Shown here: positions 42,491 to 53,309 of the stretch, piece by piece | Layout of the letters: every line of letters starts with the position of its first letter | Numbering within the stretch: the stretch's first letter is position 1 | Source: Hyposmocoma kahamanoa | Lineage: Eukaryota; Arthropoda; Insecta; Lepidoptera; Cosmopterigidae | DNA length: 64,000 nucleotides | Direction of reading: 5' to 3' | Assembly: GCF_003589595.1 (NCBI RefSeq) | Contig: NW_020653851.1 | Location: 22,046,187-22,110,186, forward strand | The notes under the pieces: generated by a model | What the model was told of the DNA's origin: nothing | What the model saw: only the letters and a program-made list of their open reading frames with translations | The model's database searches: none | Translations under genes and position numbers: made by a program

Positions 42491-42779
42491 GAAGAATAAT
42501 GGTCGTAACTGATGAAGACAATGTATAATTAGGAAGAAAATTAATTATATCATAAAATAGAACATGTAATTCGTTCCAAATTTAAAGTGACGTCCATTTT
42601 GATAAACAGAACGATATGTCTTCAGTTTTTATGGTTCTTCTCAAACGCGTTTCTTTGCTATGGTTTCTTTCGTAGCTTTTATCTCCTTCGGTTGTTTTTT
42701 TTCATTTATCTGTCTTGTTTACATCTTCCAAAAATCCACAAACGGAAATGCCTCGGCAACCGTATTCGGATTTAGAGTG

Positions 42780-42945
42780 GATTTCGATCGGATCTATAAA
42801 TACGAGGCCATAATCTGCGGCGTGCGCGGGCGCAGTGCAATACGCGCAGCGGCGCGCGCCACGCGACCGGAACCGCGTTGTGTTTTCGATCACATGACAA
42901 AGGTTAAAGGTCATTTGTTTACATGACACATGACCTTACAAGAAG
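42780..42945 (+). promoter_or_regulatory. Candidate TATA/CpG-rich core promoter with DR1 element
   Basis: CTATAAATAC at about 42795-42804 is followed, some 30 bp on, by a strongly CpG-rich stretch (42820-42885) that contrasts with the AT-rich surroundings. A direct repeat AGGTTA-A-AGGTCA (42901-42913) has the sequence of a DR1 site bound by HNF4/RXR-USP-class nuclear receptors. 'cacatgac' motifs flank it. No long frame follows, so the transcript, if any, would start with a non-coding or very short first exon. Confidence 0.35.
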
Positions 42946-43860
42946 CGCGTAGGTTATTGGCAGTTAAGGAATTTTGATTGTTAGTCTTCTAAAGATAGAA
43001 AACAATTGATTGGCTTCAACAAAAAGTTACAAGAAAGTTTTTGATTAGGCAGTTTTTATGTAAAAGTGATGCAACGATATTTGGTGTTTATAAATAAAAA
43101 GAATTGCAAGAATGCCATAATAGGCAATAAACAAAAGAATGCCCATATTGTAGAGTCCAGAGAAAGGATTTTTACAAAACCCAAGGCCAATATATCATTT
43201 AATTTGAACGACTCAGATGGCTGCGGAAATAGTACTTAGTCTGTTCCAATTTGAACAATAGTTTGGACAAAGTTAATAAATTTAATTTAGTACTTTTTCA
43301 ATTGTCAGTTCAAAGCGGCATAAAATGTATATATTTTTGTTGGATTAACGCCATTTTCTCTTGCGAAGTTCAAAGAAAATTTCTTTCAGTCCAAGATAGA
43401 AGTAATTAGTCTATCTCATGTGTGTAATGGGAGTGTTGTGTCATTTTCATGCTAAATACGTAATAGGTAAGTTAACATCATTTAACATTTTTAATCAGTG
43501 TCATCAAAGTGCATAAATATTAATAAGTAAACAAATAAATATTAGCCAACATTATAGCGCTTGTGTTATGGAAATTGAAAACAATGATGGTACCACAAAC
43601 ACCCAGACCCGAGACAATGTAGAAAAGTTAGTTGTCCTACATTGACCCGGCCGGGGATGGGATCAGTCATGGCACCAAGGAAACCGGTGAGCAAACCATG
43701 AAGGTCGTCAACATGAAAGAACACAAAATATTTAAAGTTGATTCAAGATTTCAAAGAGAAGTTTGTTTTTTTTTCACTACTTCTTTAAATACGTATTTTT
43801 CTGCCCGCTTGATAACCATCCATCCATATATACTAAAACTGTCTATTTATGTAAATATTC
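42946..43860. other. No recognisable feature
   Basis: AT-rich. A short frame begins at the ATG at 43569 but closes after a few dozen codons and has no donor I trust. Confidence 0.35.
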
Positions 43861-43861
43861 C

Positions 43862-43932
43862 ACTGTTTGTTTTTTTTTCTATAAATAATAGACACACGCT
43901 TGCCCACAATCTCACCAGATGTTAAGCGACGA
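43862..43932 (-). mobile_element. Retroposon 3' end with A-tail
   Basis: On the minus strand 'gtcgcttaacatctggtgagattgtgggcaagcgtgtgtctatta' then A-rich sequence, a widespread lepidopteran retroposon 3' end. The upstream part was not identified. Confidence 0.6.
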
Positions 43933-44349
43933 TGGTATATAGTCGTATCCTTCGTATCCTTTCTATTACAATACAGTAATAACACCATTAACACTTCTTT
44001 TACTCAAAGCGTATATGGACTTAAGGATCTTGGTCCATCGTACGAGGCATGGATGCGCTTAATGCATTTTCTGAATTCCAGTTTTGAATAGTTTCTTTAT
44101 TCGGCCGTTTTCTTTAAACCTGTAAATTCTTACTAATTTTGCAAAGTTTCATAAAGGTTATCAAGTTTAGAATTAAGTGCTAAGGCGTAAAATTGCTTAA
44201 ACTGTACCGATGGCACGTGCTTTACCGAGACTGCTCACTCTTTTGTCCTATTGTATTCTAAAAATGAAGCGACAAGATGAATCGTTAAAATTAAATTGCC
44301 TAAAAATGCCTTATTATATTAACTCTAGCTTTGAGTAGCCCCAAATTGT

Positions 44350-44706
44350 ACTTTTAGAGAAACAAGGATGCCAGTAGAGTATGCCATCCCTTTGCCGTAC
44401 GCATTAGAAAGGAGGAAAGCAATGCGCCTACTGCGAATGTGTGGTATATTAACGACATGAGGATGGAGTGTTCCGAACCTTCTCGTCGTCAGAAAAGAGG
44501 AACGGTGAGGGTGGAACTAAATTGGAACGTTCCTGCGCACACTCCCCGAAATGTGTTCGATAGAAAACCGACAAGCAGGCTACTTTTCTACGACGATCGT
44601 GATTTTGTAGCTCCCACTCCACAAGAGACTTGTTGTTAATAAGTCTCTTTGCTTTTGGAGATGACGTCTGTTCAAAACTGTTAAGATTTTTAAAGTTTTT
44701 TCTCAA
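44350..44706 (-). pseudogene. LINE ORF C-terminal fragment
   Basis: Minus-strand codons from about 44620 leftwards encode the same segment as at 19650-19750: a basic DRRRKVACLSVFYR stretch, then HFGECAQE, then LVPPSPF. The frame then drifts and stops at 44449. No RT core; 5'-truncated and decayed. Confidence 0.65.
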
Positions 44707-44803
44707 GCCTAGTGTTCCAACAGCTTTGCATTGTGGGCGCTGGATATGGATGCTTCGTTGAATCCCGGTAGGACAAATTTAGGGAATGGTGTTCTGTAGT
44801 AAA

Positions 44804-44970
44804 CTGCCTCCGTGGCCGGTTACCATGCTGGGCTGCCACGCAGAGGTATCGGGTTGGATTTCCGAACCGGGAGAAATATTTATATGTCTTACATTTCTCT
44901 CGTGACTTTGGGTGTAATTTGTGGTTGTCTACCTATGTGTGCGTGTCCATAGCACCGTCGAAACAGGGTG
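44804..44970 (+). mobile_element. tRNA-headed SINE J, copy 3
   Basis: The head reads 'ctgcctccgtggccggttaccatgctgggctgcc', with a B-box region altered ('gggttggatttccgaaccggg'). The body reads 'agaaatatttatatgtc', 'atttctctcgtgactttgggtgtaatttgtggttgtct' and 'gtgtgcgtgtccatagcaccgtcg'. Confidence 0.8.
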
Positions 44971-45084
44971 CGTGCGTTATAATTTCCTTACTGTAACTTC
45001 ACGTTTATTATTAAAATTACATTATTGCCTTTAGATTGCTAGGGCATTCTTTGTCCACTTATAACATCTCTTACAATAAATCTT

Positions 45085-45474
45085 GTGGAACGAGCCTTCT
45101 GCATTCTAATTTCTTTTGTGCTAGGCTACATTAGTCATGAGATGCGAAACTACGCTAAACGTCTGAGATCGCTGGCAAGCCCCAGATCTCTTCTAAGAGG
45201 CTTTAGAAGGTTAATTTGCCGCGCTATTAGGAATAGTAACTCTATTAACTGTAGTATTTCGATTGTATTAACTTGCGTTAAAGAATTTCGAAAGATCGTT
45301 AGCCAACATAATCACTTAGTTTTGTTTACGTTTGTTTATCTTGTAATCGTTTTTATGATTGGTCAAAATATAATGAATCTAAGGAAAACTTCTTCTTCTT
45401 ATCGTATAAATGGCATTCAACACTATGGCCCAGAACTCAGCCACGCCGAGAGCGTCACCAGTAGCCGCCATTAA
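45085..45474 (+). CDS. Unrecognised 129-codon frame with two hydrophobic segments
   Basis: I do not recognise it. The N-terminus (about residues 4-17) and residues about 78-95 are hydrophobic enough to be membrane segments, with a basic region between. The last 25 codons lie in repeat M (shared with 62945-63070), so at least the 3' end is repeat-derived. Probably a chance or transposon-derived frame. Confidence 0.15.
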   Translation: MERAFCILISFVLGYISHEMRNYAKRLRSLASPRSLLRGFRRLICRAIRNSNSINCSISIVLTCVKEFRKIVSQHNHLVLFTFVYLVIVFMIGQNIMNLRKTSSSYRINGIQHYGPELSHAESVTSSRH

Positions 45475-45520
45475 ATTCTCAAGCGTACAGGTGTAAGGGC
45501 ACACGGGACACGGTGTGAGA
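45385..45520 (+). repeat. Dispersed repeat M, copy 1
   Basis: Aligns with 62945-63070: 'ttcttcttatcgta', 'tgacccaga..ttcagccacg', 'agcgtcac.agtagc' and 'taaat.ctcaagcgt.cag.tgt.agggca'. The 'cttcttatcgt' start is shared with a common lepidopteran repeat. Confidence 0.6.
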
Positions 45521-46382
45521 TTGCAATACAACGCAAGTTAAAACCATCCGAAAATCGCCACCAAAACAAATTTTCCTTACTGCAACCAACCTGATAACTA
45601 ACTAAACGATAGTCCCGTGTTTTCTACTAAGTTTTGATTATAGTGCCCTTCTTACCCAACCTTTTGATTATACGGATAAGACAAGCACACTTGCACAGGG
45701 ATCTTATCAGTCAGGTCCTGATCCCAGATCAACCCGTTAACACAGACGTTATCCGGTTTCCAAAAGGCTAGTGCTTTGGGTGAGTGTCTTGGGTAGGCAC
45801 GGGAGCTGATTGCTCGCTCACCTCCCGTTGTGTATTGCACAACTAACAATTGCCATCGCTAAGCCATTGGCTCTAAAGTAAGGCTAACTAAACAACAGTA
45901 AAAGTGGGAAAAACACCCACAACCTATAAGCCTTTCAAAACTGCCACACAGCGGTCAAACAATGTCATAAAATCCTTACAACCTGCTCTGTTTCAATTAA
46001 ACGAGAACCAGGCCAAGGTGTAAGGCGTGTCTAATAGTCATTTAAGTTTTACGCGCTCAAGCAGTTTCGCTTTCATTCATTATATCGACGATTGAAAGAT
46101 AAAAGGAGCTAAGTGACACTTTTGTTTGGTTTGGTTAAGGGACTAAGTGACACTGGTTAATAATGAGTTATACCTTTTGTGACAGGTTTGTGGCACAGAC
46201 AGCAACACTACTCGCGTACCGTGCAGACCGCGATTGGTACCTGAAGTTTTATTGTCACCTAAATACATGTCAATTACGCTGATTTTGATTAACAAATAAT
46301 ACTGAAACTAAGTAAGATATAAAAGAACCGATTAGAAGGGTTCGTAGACCTCGTTTCGTTCGAAAAATTTTTAACGGAAGCA
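45521..46382. other. No recognisable feature
   Basis: Somewhat less AT-rich between 45640 and 45980. A 65-codon minus frame there is unrecognised. It may be the interior of an old retroelement. Confidence 0.3.
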
Positions 46383-46537
46383 TTTTTTTTTATAATATCA
46401 AGTGACATAACCAATAAGTCGTACGCCTGATGGTAAGCTAGACGCCTGTCCATGTCAGTTACTGCGCCACTCAGAGCTTTAATTAGCAAAGATCTGAAGG
46501 ACACTGCCACTTCCCATGTGCCTGTAATTTATATCCG
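46383..46537 (-). mobile_element. SINE-like family A, 3' part
   Basis: A T8 run then 'ataatatcaagtgacataaccaataagtcgtacgcctgatggtaagc', 'cctgtccatgtcagttactgc', 'aaagatctgaaggacactgccac' and 'cccatgtgcctgtaattt'. An internal deletion removes the middle. Confidence 0.8.
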
Positions 46538-47239
46538 AAAAAATATTTTATTTACTTTGTGTAACAATCGCAACTAAAAATATCCGTATTGTGCAAAACT
46601 ATCTTCTATAGTTTATACCTTATTAAGCAAGTTTATATTTTAAAGCTCATGGTAAAGTCATGGTAGGTAAAGTAGAAATAAATGGACAATGCCTCGTTGC
46701 CTTATTAATTTGTTTACAGAGGGCGCTGCGCCCGCGCAGCACGCCGCTCATCAGTGGATCCTGTTGCATCCGGTTATAACTTTGTTTAGCTAGTTCAAAC
46801 TGGGCTCAAGTTGCGTTAATTAGTTTTAATTTGTGGCAATAGGGATTAAAGATACGATGAGAAATAATGTGCGCATCCCTGTAGGCAGTGCAATTTCATT
46901 ATTTTTATTTAAGAAGACTGACATCAACAATTTGTGGAATTACATTTGAGTGAGTGGAGGAACACTGAATCCTAAAATACAAACTTTCGCTTAGTTTGGT
47001 ATTTGGTAGTTTTAAACATTTTATATAAGTATCACGTACAATCATAGATAAGTGTTTTGTGTAACGGACCTACTGTTTTTGATTTTACTGGATGTGTATA
47101 TGAATGAAATAAATATCACTATTAATTTGAAACTGGATGGTGAAGGAAAACATCGTTCTAATTCCGTGAATTAATTAATATGGACGACAACGCACCCGCC
47201 GCGGTCCCGACTTAACCCGCACCCGCTCCCTGCATGTTT
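46538..47239. other. No recognisable feature
   Basis: AT-rich apart from a GC-rich patch at 46720-46770 ('gggcgctgcgcccgcgcagcacgccgctc') that contains the self-complementary GGGCGCTGCGCCC-like core. No exon seen. Confidence 0.35.
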
Positions 47240-47352
47240 CACGCTTTAATGTGTGTGACGTTCCATGTCCGTATTGGGCTCGCGTGGGAACTACAGCCCA
47301 AACCTTTTCGTTGTGAGAGGAGTCCTACGCCAGTGGGACTATATAGACTAAC
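47240..47352 (+). mobile_element. RTE-type 3' end
   Basis: 'gtgacgttccatgtccgtattgggctcgcgtgggaactacagcccaaaccttttcgttgtgagaggagtcctacgccagtgggactatatagact' is a well-preserved lepidopteran RTE/SINE 3' end. Confidence 0.75.
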
Positions 47353-47780
47353 AAACGTCTTTTTTATTCACATTGCATGAATACGGAGCTTTTTTTATGA
47401 AGTGCGGCACTGTCTATCCTCGTACACGATTAAAAAGACCAAAACCAACTAATATGAATTATGACTTCCGAAACCATTGACCTGTTTCTCTAACAAACGC
47501 AATTTCTGCCTTTAAAGTTAATTGAGAGATATGGCTGACCCGTTTTATTATTGATGCTGCATTTATTAATAGCCCTGTGGAGAGTGGAGCTAAGCAAAAC
47601 ATCCTGCTCTCTCCGAAACAGAAATAGAACAATTTGCTTTAACTGTAATTGGTGTGGTATAAGCTGAATCATCTAATCGTTACTAGGTAGTTCTATTTGA
47701 GTGAATTGCTGAGGTAGTAGGATCAGTTACTGGATTAAAGAGAACCTGCATAAGGCCTACAATTACAATTGTGACACTAA

Positions 47781-48198
47781 CGATGCGCGATTGCGAGTGA
47801 TTTCGATATTCGACTCGTTAGTAATTACTAATCCTGTCATTTGAATGACAAATTAGTAACCTACTGACTTTCGTAATCGAATGATCTAAATGATCATTCA
47901 TTAGTAATCCATAGGTGCCTTAGAACATTTCGTCTTTGCCCTCTCTGACATTATGGTAAATACCGTAAATTTAACGAGGATAGGGATAAATTGATAGATA
48001 TTAAATATATAACTTGGTGAAGGGTTCAGAGTTGTCCCGATCAATTGATTCGTGTCCTCGCCTGTACGGCAGGAGGGGCATTCGGTATCGGTAATCATTC
48101 GTGTCGAGTCGAATGATTGTGCTTAGTTAGATTGGACTTAGGCGAATGATTTGCCCATTCGAATGATTAGTATTAGTAACATTCTGAGTCGCGCATCG
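47781..48198. mobile_element. TIR element U with multiple ATCATTCG motifs
   Basis: 418 bp with perfect 10-bp ends CGATGCGCGA/TCGCGCATCG, flanked by CTAA on both sides (47777-47780, 48199-48202). Inside, AATCATTCG/CGAATGATT motifs recur on both strands (about 47877, 47892, 48091, 48110, 48142, 48158). There is also a TGTCATT/AATGACA hairpin at about 47836. Clustered subterminal motifs of this type can be transposase-binding sites. No coding frame of note. Confidence 0.7.
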
Positions 48199-48202
48199 CT
48201 AA

Positions 48203-49128
48203 TTGATACAAACATCGAACAAACTCAAAGGAAAATTCTTTACACTTGAACCAGATACATTTTCGCCAAACGCGGACTTTGCTCTCCTAACTGAAGCTAC
48301 TAGGCGAAATGTGCACTTAGCCGGTTAGGTATCCGTGTAAGAACAGTCCAGAATTTATTACATATTTTTAAATTAGAAACTACGGCCAGTTATTATTAAG
48401 ATTTCATGGTATTTAACATTATAATAATGTGAGTTTTAGCGACAACGGTTCTGATAGTAGTCTAGACTTAATGTTCTTCATTATTAATTTATTCTGTTAA
48501 TAAGAATAACGTTTTATTGGCCAATTTCTGAAATTTTCTGTATCGACCCATACACGTTTCACTGCACGGTGACGGGTCTCCATCAGGGATTGAAAGAACA
48601 ACGGGAATTTGATATTCAAGCAATGTGAATTTCCCAATTGTTTTCCATCTACCAATTTTTGTTCCAACTGAAAGGAACCATGGCTACGTTTAATGATCTA
48701 ACATGAAATTACGAAATAGTTTTTGCCAGTATAGTTCGGTCACGGTTCGAGCAGTGATTTTCAATTGAGTGAGCCGATTGCTGATTCATTGTAACATCGC
48801 GTCATTGAACTTCGCTAATGCTCAATAATTTGAGGAAATAGAATATTTATCATAAGCTTATTTAAATTCGCATATTTCTCAGGTTAGAGCATATATAATT
48901 ATGATCTAAGTTTCTCAGGAATAATAATACATTATAATATCATCTGACATATAGGAACAGATCTTATTTAACAATGCTAAATGAATCATTGAACCCTTGC
49001 GAGAAATTGGGAGTCTACACTAGCCAACTAGGCCTATATTACAGCTCAACTGGCTCTCACCTTCTGCGACTAGTCTTCAATAAAAACAAATCAATTGTTA
49101 GTGTTGAATAGCATATGATATTACTTAC
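48203..49128. other. No firm feature
   Basis: AT-rich. 'tttcactgcacggtgacgggtctcc' near 48558 resembles the RTE-type 3' end in reverse but is too short to assert. Confidence 0.3.
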
Positions 49129-49243
49129 TTCGCTGACTCATTTTGGCCTCCGGTACGAGCTGGAATAGCGCGTACTCTCTGGTGAGATCTCCACCCAATT
49201 CTCTGCGTGCAGAACGCGGAGGTCTTACTCTATTTCCCGCCAT
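49129..49243 (-). CDS. Candidate first coding exon (minus strand), unrecognised
   Basis: From the ATG at 49243, 38 codons run leftwards to a strong donor: GCGAA followed by GTAAGTAAT (GT at 49128). An in-frame stop lies three codons upstream of the ATG, so this would be a start exon. The peptide is basic and polar (starts MAGNRVRPPRSARRE, ends EAKMSQR) and the segment is more GC-rich than its surroundings. I recognise no family, and no second exon can be paired. It could be chance or transposon-derived. Confidence 0.2.
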
Positions 49244-49885
49244 CGGTATTTAGACCGACCAACAGGTCATCGATCACTACAACGTCCCATGTAGGCCCTT
49301 TCCCCCCCTATAATAATTAAGCTCCGGCCCAATATCCTCCAGCTTCTGGTTCTTTTGGATCCTCTAGAAATCTTCCGTAAGATTTTGGGACCAACGCAGA
49401 GGGAAGCAGATGATATTGTTGAAAAATAATTGAAATGAAGATAAATTGTTTTTATATTATATTTTATGTGCAACCATTTAATTGCATGCTCAAAGACATG
49501 TTGCCATTGTTGTCCAGCTTTTGCGATCATAGACGAAATTTTTTGCTACGAAAGCTTTCTAATACAACCAATAAGAGACATACAGAAAAATTTAAGTTCT
49601 TTATCCCAATTCGACGAATTATATACAAACGAAGTGATGAGAGCTAAGTAGTGGCTGAAAAAAAAGTGTTTTGGTTAACCGCTGAGTCAGTCGAATCAGT
49701 CAGACTATATTTAGAAGTAGCAGGCTCGTGCGAAATATACGCATCCTGTTGCGGTTCTCTTTTGAAGATCCAACATATTTTAACGAATTCATTGGCCAAT
49801 AACTTGACTCACAATATGTTTCATGTTGCAGTGTTAAAAAAGCTTTAATGTTCTTTAGACTTGTTCCAGTCTGTAGATGACACTT
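49244..49885. other. No recognisable feature
   Basis: Several overlapping short frames (for example 49435-49651 in two phases, 49651-49848) show no recognisable domains. Confidence 0.3.
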
Positions 49886-49888
49886 TTA

Positions 49889-50059
49889 GAGTCGTATTCT
49901 AGAACTCTACTCAATGCTCAAGTCAGGATTTGAGTAGACTTGAGTATGATTTCAAGCACTGGAAATACGACCCTAATGGCAAGGACTTGAGTATGATTTT
50001 CAGTGCTCACTGTCTCAAGTCCTGACTTGATTATTGAGTAGAGTTCTGGAATACGACCC
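49889..50059 (+). mobile_element. Harbinger-type MITE L, copy 2
   Basis: 171 bp flanked by TTA (49886-49888 and 50060-50062). TIRs GAGTCGTATTCTAGAACTCT.../...AATACGACCC. It aligns with the reverse complement of 10184-10349 along its whole length, including the internal AATACGACCCTAATGGC block. Confidence 0.85.
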
Positions 50060-50062
50060 TTA

Positions 50063-51840
50063 GATCTACATCAATTGGAACATATTTTATATGACGTGGA
50101 AGTAAAGATAGTTATAGCATTTTTGTTCCCAAAATATGAAACACCTGTAGGTATGGTCTTAACTTGTAAGTTTACACGGGATGTTTATTCTTTATTTTTA
50201 ACCCGAAGGTTAAGAGGAGAAAGCACGGATCAACTCTCAACGTTTTTGTTACAAACAAAAAACAGTCGTCGTGATTCACTTGTTAGAGGCTTTTTTACTT
50301 TTGTTTTGTCTGTTCTTTTCGTTAATGCCGCGTTTGATGAATGAAAGCTGTCCTTATTTTTTGCAAATAAATATCAATAAATGAAAACTTGACCGTATTT
50401 TTTGCGCACGGCAGTGGATCATCTACAGTTTATATTTATTTCTAAAATCTGAACGGCTTTCCCCTTCGTTTTAACCTGTTAGGGTAGTAAAATCAGATAT
50501 TTATTTCAATGCACTCTTGAACGTAGCTATCTCTATGGTTACATCAAATTATTTGTTTTTGTCTGATCCGTTACAATAACTAACAGCAAAGAGCAATTAA
50601 ATAAACCGATCTTTACAAATATCATGAACTAAAAGTACGACGGTTCTTTGTCTCTCAATCTATGATTGATAAGTTAATTATTCATGTGTGTAGGTGTCCT
50701 CATACGCTTGCCGGCTTGCTTTTATGGCATCAAATTGAGATGCCGTTATTGCGAATTCATTTGTCGATATGATTTCATCGATGTGTGATGCAATGACCTT
50801 AGTTTGAAAGCCTTTTTGTTGGACTGTTAAGAAACTAGTGATATTTTGCTAAGTTGCGTATTTCGTGTTGTCTAGCAAAATGCAAACCTTGTATTTGTTC
50901 ATTTTCTTGTATTCTCTTTTAAGTTCCTTTTTTAGCTTTCACGGCTGTTAAAGAAATTGTTTTGTATTCGTCTAATCTATCGAATTGATTATCTCCAACC
51001 ACTGTATGAAATAGCCTGAAAGTCAGAAAATTGTTTCCAAATAAGTATTGGTTTGAATTAACAATTTTGTTTCCGTTTCTGTCTTCTGTCTTCTTTCATA
51101 ATGAAAGTTCATTGTTTGAGTTTCAATCTTACGACAGGAAAAAATGTCTCACGTCATTCAAATGTTTCAAAGATTTATAACTTATAATACTTACCTTTTT
51201 ATGTTGACGGGACGTGCATTAGGAAGTGAACTGTAATGTAACAATCAACATCATTAAAAGAATTCCCACAGCTTGACTGATTGGTTATCACCAAAACTAT
51301 ATACTACACAATCTTCCCAGTTTTTTCTTCGGGAAGTAATACCTGATATCTTTACGATGATTACCTTTTTGTACCCAGAAACAGTGGTACCAAAAGCTTT
51401 GGTATAGTTTAATAGTTAAAGCGTGCAAATAAGTTCTTTGACCTTCGTATTTTTTACTCGAGACTTCTTCCAAACTACACACACAAAAAGTACCATACAT
51501 TCATGGATCATATATGATGCACAAAAGCCATGTAAGTAATAGGTAGCTTAGTTTTTGCTGCGTGTCAAGTCGCGGAAGATTGTTTGGATAATAACTTAAG
51601 ATGGATATGTGAAGGAACGAAGGGCGAAACAATTATTTCTCAGGGTTTTTACAAACTACTGTTCGGTGTGCGTCGGCTTAACGCAAAAACACTAGATGAT
51701 CAATTTCCGTGGACTATCATCAACTATTTATAATAGTAGTTCGGTTTCCTGCAATTTTATCAATTTGTTGAGGTTATTACGTACTATAAGAAAAAAAAAC
51801 ATGTAGCTGGTATTATACTTCAAAAACAATCCTGATCTTC
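50063..51840. other. Intron-like DNA upstream of the RhoGAP exon
   Basis: AT-rich without recognisable repeats of the families described here. I scanned for an upstream exon ending in a phase-1 donor and found none with convincing coding bias. Confidence 0.4.
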
Positions 51841-51876
51841 ACCATTCATTCTAACGTTCTCTCTTTGTCCTAACAG

Positions 51877-52115
51877 AAGGCGAACTAGAAGCGGAATGGC
51901 TGCAAGCTGCTGGCCTCGCATCCTTAGCGGCCCCATTCCAAGCTGGTCTGGAAGTGACCGAGGCGCAGTTGGGGGAAGCCGTGAGTCCTCTGCCGAGAGA
52001 GCAAGCTGCTGCCGTGCGCAGGCGAGTCAGAAGACTCAACAGGACTGTGAGAAGAAAGAAAGCAGCCTCCAGAGCCAGAAAACCTGACATACGTGATGTC
52101 TTCAGAGATTTGGAG
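51877..52115 (+). CDS. conu: Internal exon of an ARHGAP18/28/40-type RhoGAP (conundrum)
   Basis: The only convincing host exon. It is bounded by a pyrimidine-rich acceptor (TTCTCTCTTTGTCCTAACAG ending at 51876) and the donor GTAAGT at 52116. It is 239 bp: two bases completing a split codon, then 79 full codons (phase 1 in, phase 0 out). The translation begins GELEAEWLQAAGL, has REQAAAVRRR at residues 40-49, a basic stretch (RRKKAASRARK, 58-68) and PDIRDVF at 69-75. From knowledge of the family, the same order (GELE-EWL..AGL, then TQAAAV-R, then PDVRDIF) marks the conserved N-terminal region of ARHGAP18, ARHGAP28 and ARHGAP40. That region lies upstream of their RhoGAP catalytic domain; Drosophila conundrum is the fly member and acts on Rho1 at the cell cortex with moesin. 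The exon is clearly more GC-rich than flanking introns. The RhoGAP domain itself is not in this window; the remaining exons must lie beyond large introns. Confidence 0.82.
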
Positions 52116-52720
52116 GTAAGTGTACCAAAGTTAGTATTTTTTACCAGCACAATAGCATACAAGGAGTTTCAATTCAAGTAAATGCAGTGTAGTTCATGTA
52201 TCCTGACACAGATACAGCTAAATTTCAACTTGTTTTTTTGTTTGCCTCTAAACTACATAACATGAAGTTGCTGTAATAAAATCTATCAAGTTTGGCTCTT
52301 AAAATGTAGATCAAAAAGATAATTGAAAGGTTTATTGGTTTTTTTTATACAAAATCATTAGTTACGAAGCCTCGGGCTTAAACAAGACAGCATTTAATAT
52401 GCCAGCCATGTGCCAGTAGGTGCCTAAGGTAATTTAGTAACTGGAACTAATGTATATAGGTAGTAAACAGCTGTGTAGGTGGTCGAATGACGATAAGTGT
52501 GTGAACATTTTGTCGTGGTCGGCAGTTTTGCGGGTGCATCGAACTGCTTTTTACCACTCTTGCCACATTATCGTTTCGTTTTTGCGATTGTAGTTCCATT
52601 GTCTGACAGATTTTAGAGATGATCATTTTTAAGTATAATATGATTTTTGCATAAGTTGCTAACTCTATACACACACATTTACTCAAATATTTTGCACGCC
52701 CATAAAGATACACATAATTT
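52116..52720. other. Intron downstream of the RhoGAP exon
   Basis: Starts with GTAAGT at 52116. AT-rich, no repeats recognised before the LINE copy at 52725. Confidence 0.5.
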
Positions 52721-52724
52721 AATT

Positions 52725-53160
52725 AAGAAAGAAGATATCCATAATATTAACCTTAGAACTAAGTCCAAACTCATGGTGCCACGATTTCGTTTAACTAAGA
52801 TAAACGTTTCTTTTATGGGGAACTGAACTTACAATAAGATTCCGAAGAATATATTAAGATAATAATTTCCTAAGTTTAAAGCTTACATTAAAAGAATTTT
52901 AATTGAAAAATCATATTAAAAAATTGTATACTACGTGTTAGATAAAGATGTATGGAAAGACAACGTGAGCCTAGATTCCACACACATTTGATTCAAAGGG
53001 TATTCCATAGCATTTAAGTTTATTTGAAAAGAGCAATCCCTAGAGTTTCTTGCTCGTTCTTCTCAGGGAGGTCAGCGTAGTGAACGAGCAGTAGCTTAAA
53101 AAATGACGTTTTCAAGTGTAAAAATTTTACCTATGGAATAAAAGATTATTTAACTTTGAC
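52725..53160 (+). pseudogene. LINE 3' end, second copy of the 21211-23928 element
   Basis: Plus-strand codons KKEDIHNINLR, then SKLMVPRFRLTK, then SFMGN match residues about 753-785 of the complete frame. A frameshift/stop follows at GGGGAACTGA, then the decayed C-terminus and the 3' UTR ('gagcaatccctagagtttcttgctcgttcttctcagggaggtcagcg'). The element ends 'ttaactttgacttatattgg'. It sits in the presumed intron 3' of the RhoGAP exon, in sense orientation. Confidence 0.9.
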
Positions 53161-53309
53161 TTATATTGGATGATGAAGAAACGCTTGTTTAAAATCTTCG
53201 CAGAATATATAGAAATTAAATCTTTTTGATATAAGTTCAAAGAAAACAAAACCACACCCTTTCTCGTTTTCCACAATGACGGCGAGCCGTCGGCTTTTCG
53301 ATAATATCC

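Noticed and set aside
51851..52162. 103-codon minus-strand frame opposite the RhoGAP exon
   Set aside because: Antisense shadow of the GC-rich exon; the plus strand has the splice sites and family motifs.
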